A stretch of 31,460 nt of DNA from Clostridium sp. CAG:389 (GTDB taxonomy: Bacteria > Bacillota > Clostridia > TANB77 > CAG-508), in NCBI GenBank assembly GCA_000438255.1, contig FR901954.1, forward strand, positions 18,876-50,335, given 5' to 3'. The position numbers were made by a program, and so were the translations under genes. Under the pieces are notes generated by a model. It did not search any database and was not told where the DNA came from. It was given only the letters and a program-made list of their open reading frames with translations. Each line of letters opens with the position of its first letter. Within the stretch, counting starts at the first letter, position 1. Of this stretch, positions 8,046 to 15,804 are shown piece after piece.

Positions 8046-10268
8046 TTAACTTTTAAGTCTCAAAGCATTTAATACAACTGTTAAACTACTAATTGTCATT
8101 GCAAATGATGCAATCGTAGGATTCATGGAAATTCCTAGTGGCTGTAAAATACCACAAGCAATAGGAATCATACAAATATTATAGAAAAATGCCCAAAATA
8201 AATTTTGTTTTATATTTCGTATAGTTTTCCTACTAATTTCAATCAAATCATCAATTTTTTCTAAATTATCATTCATAATTACAACTTGTGATGAGTCCAT
8301 TGCAATATCTGTCCCACTTGAAACTGATACACCGATATCAGCTGTTACAAGACTTACACTATCATTTATTCCATCTCCACACATCATCACAAGACCACTT
8401 TTTTTCAATTTTTTTATTTGTTCAGATTTTTCCTTTGGTGTAACATTTGAAATTATTTTATCAATACCAATTTCTTTTGCAATAATTTCCGCTGTTTTTT
8501 CATTATCTCCTGTTAACATTACAATATCAATATTTCTATTTTTTAGTTTTTGTATTATATCTATAACATTATCTTTTAAAATATCTTTTACACCAATTAG
8601 TGCTATTAATTCATTATTTAAACTAACAAATAAAATACTATTTCCTTGATTTACTAACTCTTGTTCATCTTGTTCGTTAATTATTTTGATATTGTTTTCT
8701 ATCATTAATTTTTTATTTCCAATTAAATACTTATCTCCACTTGATGTTATACCTTCAACTCCAAATCCTGGTATTGCTTTAAATTCTTTTATTTCTTCTA
8801 ATTCTAATTTTTCTTCTTGTGCTTTTTTAACTATTGCTCTTGCTATTGGATGTTCAGATTTGTTTTCTATACTTGCAACTTTTCTTAATATTTCATTTTC
8901 ATTAATATTACTGTAATTATATATTTTTGAAATGCTTAGTTCTCCTTTTGTTAATGTACCTGTTTTATCAAAGCAAATTGTTTTTACTTTATGTGCATTT
9001 TCCAATGTTTCACTTGTTTTTACTAATATTCCTTTTTTACTTGAATTTCCTGATGCTATAACTATTGCAAGTGGTGTTGCTAACCCTAAGCTACATGGAC
9101 ATGCTACAACTAATATACTTACAAATATATTTATTGCAGTTGCTACATTTTTTGAGATTATAAGCCATAAAACAAATGCTAAAACTGCAATTACTAAAAC
9201 TACTGGTACAAAATATCCACTTATTTTGTCTGCTATTTTGGCTATTGGTGCTTTTGTGCTTGTAGCTTGTGTAACTAGTCTTACAATTTCTGAAACAGTT
9301 GATTCTTTACCGATTTTTTCGGCTTTATATTTTATTGTTCCTTCATAATTTATACTTCCAGCAATTACTTTTGAACCTTTTTTTCTTTTTACTGGTACAC
9401 TTTCACCTGTTATGAACGATTCATTAATATGTGTTGTTCCATCAATTATTTCTCCATCAACTGCAATTTTTTCTCCTGGTTTGCAGATTACGATATCACC
9501 TTTTTGTATTTCGTCTAATGTTACTATAACCTCTTGTCCTTCCCTTAAAATTACTGCATTATTTGGAGTTATACTCATTAATTGTTGTAATGCTTCTTTT
9601 GTCTTATCTTTATTTTTATTTTCTACATATCTTCCTATTTCTATAAAAAATATAACTATTGCTGCTGATTCAAAGTATAGGCTTTCTACATGCATTGTAT
9701 GCCCTTTTAAAATTTGAAATGTTCCATATATACTGTAAATGTAGCTTGCTAAAACTCCTATCATTACGAGTGTGTCCATATTGGGTGTTTTGTGTATTAA
9801 ATTTTTATATCCATTTTTTATTATGTCTTTTCCTAAAATTAATATTATTGTTGTTAGAACAAATAATGATATTGCATAATTTATAGCATGTGTCATCATA
9901 TTTAGAAACGGAATTACTGGTAATCCTACCATATGTGACATTGATATATATAATACTAATATTGATATTATTGTTATTGCAATTAGTTTGTATTTTTCAT
10001 TTGTCTTTTTCTTTTCTTCTTTTTCAAAATTGTCTATTCCTAGACTTGTGAATCCTGCTTTTTCTATAAATTTTTCAACTTGTTCTAACGTTAGCTTTTT
10101 GTCATCATATTCTATGTTTGCATTATTCATAATTAGATTTACTGTTGCTTGTTTTATTCCGTCTTGCTTATTTAAGTATTTTTCTAAGCCTGATGAGCAA
10201 GCACTGCAAGTCATTCCATCAATTTTTAATAATACTTTTTTCATACCAAAATTATAATTATTTTTCAA
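8046..10268 (-). CDS. copA: Copper-translocating P1B-type ATPase
   Basis: This 740-residue membrane pump exports Cu+ using ATP. It has an N-terminal heavy-metal-associated domain with GMTCSACSSG, the intramembrane CPC motif in VACPCSLGLATPLAI, the actuator loop TGES, the phosphorylation site DKTGTLT, the SEHP motif of P1B pumps, and the hinge GDGINDS. About eight membrane segments fit the class. Start choice: the SD sequence AAAGGAG sits in the last codons of copZ, 9 nt before a TTG at 10268. The ATG at 10295 lies upstream of that SD, and the ATG at 10244 is too far from it. I therefore choose TTG, 4 nt after the copZ stop. The tight copZ-copA pair implies coupled translation. The upstream regulator is a remnant (see 10535-10618). 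Confidence 0.95.
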   Translation of the reverse strand: MKNNYNFGMKKVLLKIDGMTCSACSSGLEKYLNKQDGIKQATVNLIMNNANIEYDDKKLTLEQVEKFIEKAGFTSLGIDNFEKEEKKKTNEKYKLIAITIISILVLYISMSHMVGLPVIPFLNMMTHAINYAISLFVLTTIILILGKDIIKNGYKNLIHKTPNMDTLVMIGVLASYIYSIYGTFQILKGHTMHVESLYFESAAIVIFFIEIGRYVENKNKDKTKEALQQLMSITPNNAVILREGQEVIVTLDEIQKGDIVICKPGEKIAVDGEIIDGTTHINESFITGESVPVKRKKGSKVIAGSINYEGTIKYKAEKIGKESTVSEIVRLVTQATSTKAPIAKIADKISGYFVPVVLVIAVLAFVLWLIISKNVATAINIFVSILVVACPCSLGLATPLAIVIASGNSSKKGILVKTSETLENAHKVKTICFDKTGTLTKGELSISKIYNYSNINENEILRKVASIENKSEHPIARAIVKKAQEEKLELEEIKEFKAIPGFGVEGITSSGDKYLIGNKKLMIENNIKIINEQDEQELVNQGNSILFVSLNNELIALIGVKDILKDNVIDIIQKLKNRNIDIVMLTGDNEKTAEIIAKEIGIDKIISNVTPKEKSEQIKKLKKSGLVMMCGDGINDSVSLVTADIGVSVSSGTDIAMDSSQVVIMNDNLEKIDDLIEISRKTIRNIKQNLFWAFFYNICMIPIACGILQPLGISMNPTIASFAMTISSLTVVLNALRLKS

Positions 10269-10272
10269 CTTT

Positions 10273-10479
10273 TTATTCTCCTTTAAAGCCTGCATCCTCT
10301 ATTGCTTCTTTTATACTTTTTAAGCTGATTTTGTTTTCATCATATTTTATTGTTGCTTTCTTTTCTTGTAGGTTTACTTGTGCTTTTTCTACTCCTTCTA
10401 AATTATTTAATACTTTTTCCAATCTTGTTGAGCATCCTGCACAATGCATTCCTTCTATTTGTAAATTTGTTTCTTTCAT
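10273..10479 (-). CDS. copZ: Copper chaperone, heavy-metal-associated domain
   Basis: This 68-residue single-domain protein has the metal-binding loop GMHCAGCSTRLEK and the beta-alpha-beta-beta-alpha-beta length of CopZ/Atx1 proteins. It would bind Cu+ and hand it to CopA. The start at 10479 has a strong AAGGAGG site. Its last codons (AAA GGA GAA) double as the ribosome-binding site of copA. It is encoded directly upstream of copA, the classical arrangement. Confidence 0.93.
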   Translation of the reverse strand: MKETNLQIEGMHCAGCSTRLEKVLNNLEGVEKAQVNLQEKKATIKYDENKISLKSIKEAIEDAGFKGE

Positions 10480-10534
10480 TTTATTTTCCTCCTTAATTTT
10501 TTTGATATATATCGTATCTGTTTAAATATATTTT

Positions 10535-10618
10535 TTATTTATTAAATCTTTTAAAAAGTCCTATTAGTTCGTCTATAACTTTTATATTTCCCTTTTCTAT
10601 GTCTTCTATTATGTATTT
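10535..10618 (-). pseudogene. C-terminal remnant of a CsoR/FrmR-family repressor
   Basis: Between mntP and copZ, one minus-strand frame encodes about 27 codons, YIIEDIEKGNIKV then DELIGLFKRFNK, ending in TAA at 10535. This matches the end of CsoR/RcnR/FrmR (DUF156) repressors, which commonly read I-x-DI-x-x-G then ID-E-L-x-x-L-x-K-F. A TAA (10619-10621) in frame cuts it off, and the mntP stop codon follows at once, so the DNA-binding and metal-ligand parts are missing. In Firmicutes csoR commonly precedes copZ-copA, which supports the call. I infer that a deletion removed the 5' part. Confidence 0.6.
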
Positions 10619-10628
10619 TTATAAACAT

Positions 10629-11195
10629 TTAGAAATTCAACATTCCTAAATGTTCTAATAATATTTTTAGTCCTAATAAAATAAGAATAACTCCTCCTAT
10701 AAATTCTGCTTTATTTTCGTATTTGTCACCAAATCTATTGCCTACTTTTGTTCCAATAACTGATAAAATAAATGTTATTACTCCTATAAGTGTTATTGCT
10801 AAAATTAAATTAACATTGAAAAATGCAAATGTTATTCCTACTGCTAACGCATCTATACTTGTTGCTATTGCTAGTATAATCATCGTTTTAAAATTAACAT
10901 CATCATTTATATTTTCGCTTTCTTTGCTGAATGATTCTTTTATCATATTTCCACCGATTATTGCTAATAAAATGAATGCTACCCAGTGGTCAAAGTTTGT
11001 TATTATGTTTTCAAATGTTGAGCCTAAAAAATAGCCTATAACTGGCATTATTGCTTGGAATCCTCCAAAATATAGTCCTATTATACACGCTTTTTTCCAG
11101 TCCATTTTTTTCATTGATATTCCTTTACATATTGATACTGCAAATGCGTCCATTCCAAGCCCTATACTTAATAATATTAGTTCTATTATTCCCAT
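10629..11195 (-). CDS. mntP: Manganese efflux pump MntP (YebN)
   Basis: This 188-residue, roughly six-helix membrane protein exports Mn2+. It shows the duplicated MntP signature: GLGMDAFAVSICKG near the N-terminus and ATSIDALAVGITFAF in the middle, each with a conserved acidic residue in a helix, plus GGNMIKE between. Length fits the family. A promoter is visible at 11254-11282. The SD is CGGGAG about 8 nt before the ATG. I looked for a yybP-ykoY manganese riboswitch in the short leader and found none. No terminator separates it from the CsoR remnant and copZ-copA, so transcripts may read through into the copper genes. Confidence 0.93.
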   Translation of the reverse strand: MGIIELILLSIGLGMDAFAVSICKGISMKKMDWKKACIIGLYFGGFQAIMPVIGYFLGSTFENIITNFDHWVAFILLAIIGGNMIKESFSKESENINDDVNFKTMIILAIATSIDALAVGITFAFFNVNLILAITLIGVITFILSVIGTKVGNRFGDKYENKAEFIGGVILILLGLKILLEHLGMLNF

Positions 11196-11253
11196 GTTTT
11201 CATCTCCCGAATTTTTCTATTTAATTTTATTAAGTTTTAAAATTTTTATGTTA

Positions 11254-11282
11254 TTTATATCACATTTAGGGAGATCTAGCAA
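11254..11282 (-). promoter_or_regulatory. Promoter of mntP
   Basis: On the minus strand: -35 TTGCTA (11277-11282), 17-nt spacer, -10 TATAAA (11254-11259), about 58 nt before the mntP start. Confidence 0.6.
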
Positions 11283-11292
11283 TAACTTTTAT

Positions 11293-12173
11293 CTACTTAT
11301 TAATTTTTTCTATTTCTTCTTTTTGCAATTGAGTTGCTTCTACTACTTGTTCTACTGTCATTCCCATTTTTAATAATTTTTGAGCTATTTTTCTAGCTCC
11401 GTTCTTCTATTCCGCTCTTTTTTGCCTTCTTCTTTTGCACAACTCATATCTGTTTTTATATCTGCTATCCATCTTTGCCTTGCCTCATACATTTGCCATT
11501 CTTTATCATCCATACTGACTTCCCTAATTAAATTAATTGCTTCTTTAATTTTTTCATTCTTACTTTTTGCCATTTTTATCTTTTCCCCCTCTCCTTCTAT
11601 TAGCCATAACCATTGTTCTAATCTGCTTGCTACTTCTGGATTTTTCTGTTTGAATTTTGGCAATTCTATAAAATGCATCTCTATGTCTTCTGTTGCTAAT
11701 TCATCTTCTTCTAAAAATCCCATATTTACATATTCATTTTTGTCTGTTTTTTCAAACTTCATATGTGCTATATGATGATATCCATTTCTCTTATAGAAAT
11801 TAAATTTTAAAATATTTATTACTATTACTTTTTTTAATTTTGTGTATTGGTCTCCGATTTTTAGTTGCATTTCTATCAAGTTTGCTGCATATTTTAAACT
11901 TCTTTTATCTACATTGTATTCATCTCTTACTTGCATTTCGACGTCACATATTGTATTCTCGTCTATTTCTACTTTTAGATCTAATATTCCTGCTTTTTCA
12001 TCATATATATTTTTTGGTAATTCTGGGTTTTTAACTTCTACTTTTTCTATTTTGACATTTAATATTGCTTCTAAGAAATCTTTTAGTATATCCTCTGTTC
12101 CTTCTCTTGAAAATACTCTTTTAAACACTATATCGCTTGATAGTGGTAACATTTTTTGCTTTGTTTCTGTCAT
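11293..12173 (-). CDS. Rpn/PD-(D/E)XK nuclease family transposase-like protein, frameshifted near the C-terminus
   Basis: The uninterrupted reading frame (to 11385) gives 262 residues with the Rpn/PDDEXK_2 features: SSDIVFKRVFSREG at the N-terminus, catalytic-type acidic residues in ILDLKVEIDENTICDVEMQ, and WLWLIEGEG further on. Such proteins are DNA endonucleases linked to RecA-independent recombination and are often present in many copies. The usual K/E-rich tail and final helix appear only after removing two bases (C on the coding strand, plus-strand G at 11401 and 11414). This restores KEGIEEGARKIAQ and MTVEQVVEATQ to a TAG at 11293, 292 residues in all. The catalytic domain is unaffected. 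The start has an AAGGAGG site 6 nt upstream. A promoter may lie at 12188-12216. Confidence 0.8.
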
Positions 12174-12187
12174 ATTTTTCCTCCTTA

Positions 12188-12216
12188 ATTATACTAAATT
12201 CTATTGAATATTGCAA
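12188..12216 (-). promoter_or_regulatory. Consensus-like promoter upstream of the Rpn nuclease
   Basis: On the minus strand: -35 TTGCAA (12211-12216), 17-nt spacer, -10 TATAAT (12188-12193). Transcription would start about 7 nt on, inside the ribosome-binding site (12180-12186), giving an almost absent leader. This could mean weak translation, or that the true start lies elsewhere. Confidence 0.5.
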
Positions 12217-12557
12217 CACCATTTAGTAAATATTTATTTATATTTACAATTAAAGAGACAATTCTAGACTATAAGCGTATTAGGGTTATTTACACTTTAT
12301 TTAAACTTTTCACATAATACTTTGAGATATTGTGGGTTATATTTCGATTTTAATTTTTGAATTATACTTGAAAATAGTATTTAAGATTAATTTAAAAATT
12401 CTTGAATTTTATTTTGTTTTTCCTAAGTTGTTTGAGTTAAATCTTTTTATTTAAATTTTTAGTCATGCAACCGTCTAATTAATTGCATGACGATATATTA
12501 TCATTGTTTTATGTTACTTGTCAAGAAAAATATTTCGACAAAATATGACAAAATAAT
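12217..12557. other. Gene-free intergenic stretch
   Basis: I see no coding potential on either strand in this very AT-rich stretch. Its only clear structure is a perfect 9-bp inverted repeat GTCATGCAA/TTGCATGAC (12462-12470 and 12483-12491, 12-nt loop). This could be a protein-binding site or a decayed element end. It lacks a T tract on either side. Confidence 0.5.
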
Positions 12558-12587
12558 GAGACAAATTAGGACTGTCCCATTTGTCTC
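12558..12587 (-). terminator. Terminator-like hairpin after mgtA
   Basis: Perfect 9-bp outer stem GAGACAAAT/ATTTGTCTC (12558-12566, 12579-12587), with an inner GGAC/GTCC pairing. It starts 1 nt past the ATPase stop codon. On the minus strand it is followed by ATTATTTTG, a moderate T run. Confidence 0.6.
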
Positions 12588-12588
12588 T

Positions 12589-15193
12589 TTAAATCCACTC
12601 TTTATATTTTTTAATATACAATCTCTTTGCCAAAGAAGCAATAATACAGTATAAAAAAGTAACAACAAAAATCATAACTAAATACTTCACACTAATAGAA
12701 ACCAGTCCAATAGCAGTTCCCAATGCTGTAAATGGCACCGCAATACCAACTAATATCAATAAAATTGATGAAGCATATACATATTTATGAGCATTACTTT
12801 GTACAAAAGGAACTTTTGCAGTTCTAATTATGTGCATTCCTACTAGATTTGAAACTATACTATAAGTAAACCAAATTGTTTGGAAATGTGCTACATCTCT
12901 TAATTTAAAAACATACCATAAAGTTAGAAAAACAACAATGTCAAATGCAGAACTTACAGGTCCCATAAATAGCATAAATCTCTTTAAACTTTTAATGTCT
13001 AACTTTTTGGGTTTTTCCAAAGATTCTTTATCAACATTATCAAAAGGCAAAGTCATCTGGCCAAAATCGTATATCAACCCTTCAACTAATAATTGAATTG
13101 GCGTCTCTGGCAAAAACGGTAAAAATATACTTGCAACTATTACAGATACAACCTCTCCAAAGTTGAAGCTTGTTGCCATTTTTATATATTTCATCAAATT
13201 TACAAATGTACGTCTTCCGCTCTTCAACTCCATCTAGTAAAACATTTAAGTCTTTTTCTAGCAAAATAATATCTGCTGATTCTTTTGCTATGTCAACTGC
13301 TGTATCTACTGATACACCTACATCTGAATTTGTTAATGATGGACTGTCATTTATTCCATCACCCATATATCCAACTACATTTCCATTTTGCCTTAATAGT
13401 CTTACAATTCTAGCTTTTTGTATTGGAGATAGCTTGGCAAATATGTTTGTTTTCTTTAACAAACGAATTACACCAATATCTGGAAGCTTCTCTATTTGAC
13501 TTCCTAAGACGATATTTTTTGAATTTATTCCTACTTTTTCACACACGCATATTGTTACATCTGCATTATCTCCTGTAAGAACTATAACTCTTATACCTGC
13601 TTTATTTAACCTTTTTATAGATTCTTTTGCACTCTCTTTTGGTGGATCTAAAAATCCTATAAAACCAAGTAATATCATATTTTTTTCATCTGATACTTCA
13701 AAACTTGATTTATTTTCAATATCATTTTTTTGACATACTGCAACGACTCTTAATCCGTCTTTGTTTAATTGTTTACTGATTTTTTTGATATTATCTTTAA
13801 TCTCTTTTGTTATTTTGCTAACTTGACCTTTATAATCAACCATTGTACAAATACTTAAAATTTCTTCAACAGCACCTTTTGTAATTAATTGTCTTTTCTC
13901 TCCATCTGTCACAATAACTGATAGACGTCTACGAGAAAAATCAAAAGGTATTTCATCTACTATTTTATATTTTACTGTAAGTTCCATTAGATTATTTTCC
14001 GTTGCTCTTTTTATTACAGCCTCGTCTATACTTCCTTTTAGCCCTGTTTGAAAATATGAATTTAAAAATGCATGTTTTAGAGTTCTTATATCTTCGTCTC
14101 CATTTATGTCTAAATATCTTTCAAGTACAATTTTGTCTTCTGTTAATGTTCCTGTTTTATCAGTACATAATATATTCATTGCGCCAAAGTTTTGGATTGA
14201 ATCAAGTTTTTTTACAATTGTTTTCTTTTTTGACATTCTTATTGCACCTTTTGATAAGCTTGATGATAAAATTACTGGTAATAATAATGGTGTTATACAT
14301 ATTGCTATTGCAACTGCAAACGTGAAGGCTGTTATAAATTCATGTTTTTCAACATTTATAATAAACACCAATGGTATCATAAATAACATGAATTTTATTA
14401 ATAATCTACTAATGTTTTCTATTCCTTTTTGGAATGCAGTTTTGTCTTTTCCAGCTGTTATAGTATTTGCTATTTTTCCAAAATATGTTGAATCTGCTGT
14501 TTTTATGACAATTCCTTTTGCTGAACCTGATATTACATTTGTTCCCATAAAACATATGTTATCAAAATCTGATATGTTGTCTATTTCTTCTTTATTTTCT
14601 AGTTCTATGGTCTTTTTTACACTATCTGATTCACCTGTTAGAGATGATTGTCCAACATATAAGTCCTTTGCTTCAATTACTCTCAAATCTGCTGGTATCA
14701 TACTTCCTGCTGATAATATAACTGTGTCTCCTATTACAACTTCTTTTATTGGAATATCTATTTTTTGCCCGTTTCTAATTACTGTTGTTTTGGTTGCAAC
14801 CATCTTCTTTAATTTTTCAGCTGCTTTATTTGACCTATATTCTTCAAAAAAATCTAGTAATGTGCTTGCTATTACTAGAATTGCTATTACTATGATATTT
14901 GCGTAACTTGGTGTTTCTGGTAAAATTACATCTGTATAAGTTAATATAAGTGCAATTCCAATTAATATGCAGTTGAATGGTGTTACTAAGCTTTCACAAA
15001 AGTAGTTGTACCATTTTTTTGGTTTTGCTTGTCTTATTTCGTTTGGTCCTAATTTTTTTATTTTTTCTTCTGCTTCTTCTGTTGAGATTCCTGTTTCTTG
15101 TATTTTGTATTTTTTTATGAATTCGTCTTTGCTTATTTTGCTTTCATTTGCATACATTTTATTTATGTCTACGTCTTCTTTGGTATTTGCCAT
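12589..15193 (-). CDS. mgtA: Magnesium-translocating P-type ATPase (MgtA/MgtB type), frameshifted
   Basis: Two overlapping frames join into one 867-residue P3B-type ATPase when one extra base (plus-strand G13219, C on the coding strand) is removed, restoring VEEGRRTFVNLMKY. The left reading frame (13082-15193) has TGES, the phosphorylation site CTDKTGTLTED and GDGINDSPS. The right frame (12589-13233) supplies the last membrane helices, including LPETPIQLLVEGLIYD and LPFDNVD, which match MgtA closely. The enzyme imports Mg2+ under magnesium limitation. The start is the ATG at 15193. A GTG at 15202 is possible but too close to the AGAGG site. As written, the product loses its C-terminal helices and would be inactive. 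No M-box riboswitch is visible in the about 100-nt leader. Confidence 0.88.
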
Positions 15194-15227
15194 AAAAATC
15201 ACGTTCCTCTCTTAATATATTTAAAAA

Positions 15228-15280
15228 TACAATTTACATTTTATAAGAATATAAATAATTTTTATAAAATGTAAATTGTA
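15228..15280 (-). terminator. Terminator of nrdD-nrdG
   Basis: Perfect 19-bp inverted repeat (15228-15246 with 15262-15280, 15-nt loop). On the minus strand it is followed by TTTTTAAATAT. It lies between the nrdG stop and the mgtA start. The stem is very AT-rich, but its length and the T run support termination. Confidence 0.7.
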
Positions 15281-15308
15281 ATAATTCTTTTTATATTATT
15301 ATGGCACA

Positions 15309-15803
15309 TTATTTCTCAAATAATACAATTTGATTTTGTTTTAAACTTTTTTGAACATCAATAACTCTTTGATTTGATGAACCTTTCCATTTTAATTTAG
15401 GATTATGTAGTTCATCAACATATTGGCCATCAACTAAAACATCTAAATATTTAGTAACTTCTTTGTCTTTTAAATCTTTATCAAATTTAAATCCAGACCA
15501 TGCCCATACATTTTTGCTAGGATATTTTTCTTTAAATGCTTTTGCTAATTTTGTAGTATTTTCAATATTTCTAGGATGCATTGGTTCACCACCTAAAATT
15601 GAAAGCCCTTCAATATTGTCATTATCTGATAATTCTAATATTCTATTTATTGTTTCATCTGTAAATTCTTTTCCACCTTTAAAATCATGTGTTTCTGGAT
15701 TGAAGCAGTTTTTACAGTTAAATGCACAACCTTGCATAAATATTGATACTCTTACTCCTGGTCCATCTGAAATGTCCATTTTTCTAATTTTATTATAACC
15801 CAT
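15309..15803 (-). CDS. nrdG: Anaerobic ribonucleotide reductase activating enzyme (radical SAM)
   Basis: This 164-residue protein activates NrdD by generating its glycyl radical from S-adenosylmethionine. It has the radical-SAM cluster motif C-x3-C-x2-C (CAFNCKNC), the preceding ISDGPGVRVSIFMQG, the GGEPM motif and WAWSGF. Length is typical. I chose the ATG at 15803, which begins 1 nt after the nrdD stop with an AAGG site 12 nt upstream inside nrdD. The longer frame to 15827 would start inside nrdD without a better site. It is translationally coupled to nrdD and followed by a strong hairpin terminator. Confidence 0.95.
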   Translation of the reverse strand: MGYNKIRKMDISDGPGVRVSIFMQGCAFNCKNCFNPETHDFKGGKEFTDETINRILELSDNDNIEGLSILGGEPMHPRNIENTTKLAKAFKEKYPSKNVWAWSGFKFDKDLKDKEVTKYLDVLVDGQYVDELHNPKLKWKGSSNQRVIDVQKSLKQNQIVLFEK

Positions 15804-15804
15804 T

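Noticed and set aside
11196..11292. Manganese (yybP-ykoY) riboswitch before mntP
   Set aside because: The leader after the visible promoter is only about 50 nt and shows none of the conserved riboswitch core.
12558..12587. Transposon end or MITE at the GAGACAAAT inverted repeat
   Set aside because: It begins 1 nt after the mgtA stop and has inner pairing and a T-rich continuation, so a terminator explains it better.
12589..13233. Separate 214-residue membrane protein
   Set aside because: Its sequence is the C-terminal helices of MgtA and joins the upstream frame after one base change, so it is part of mgtA, not a new gene.
14106..14906. 266-codon plus-strand open frame inside mgtA
   Set aside because: It lies antisense to the conserved ATPase core, and its hydrophobic Ile/Phe/Ser-rich composition is what antisense of AT-rich coding DNA gives.
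15194..15308. Magnesium (M-box) riboswitch before mgtA
   Set aside because: The gap holds only a terminator hairpin and a short leader, too small for an M-box.
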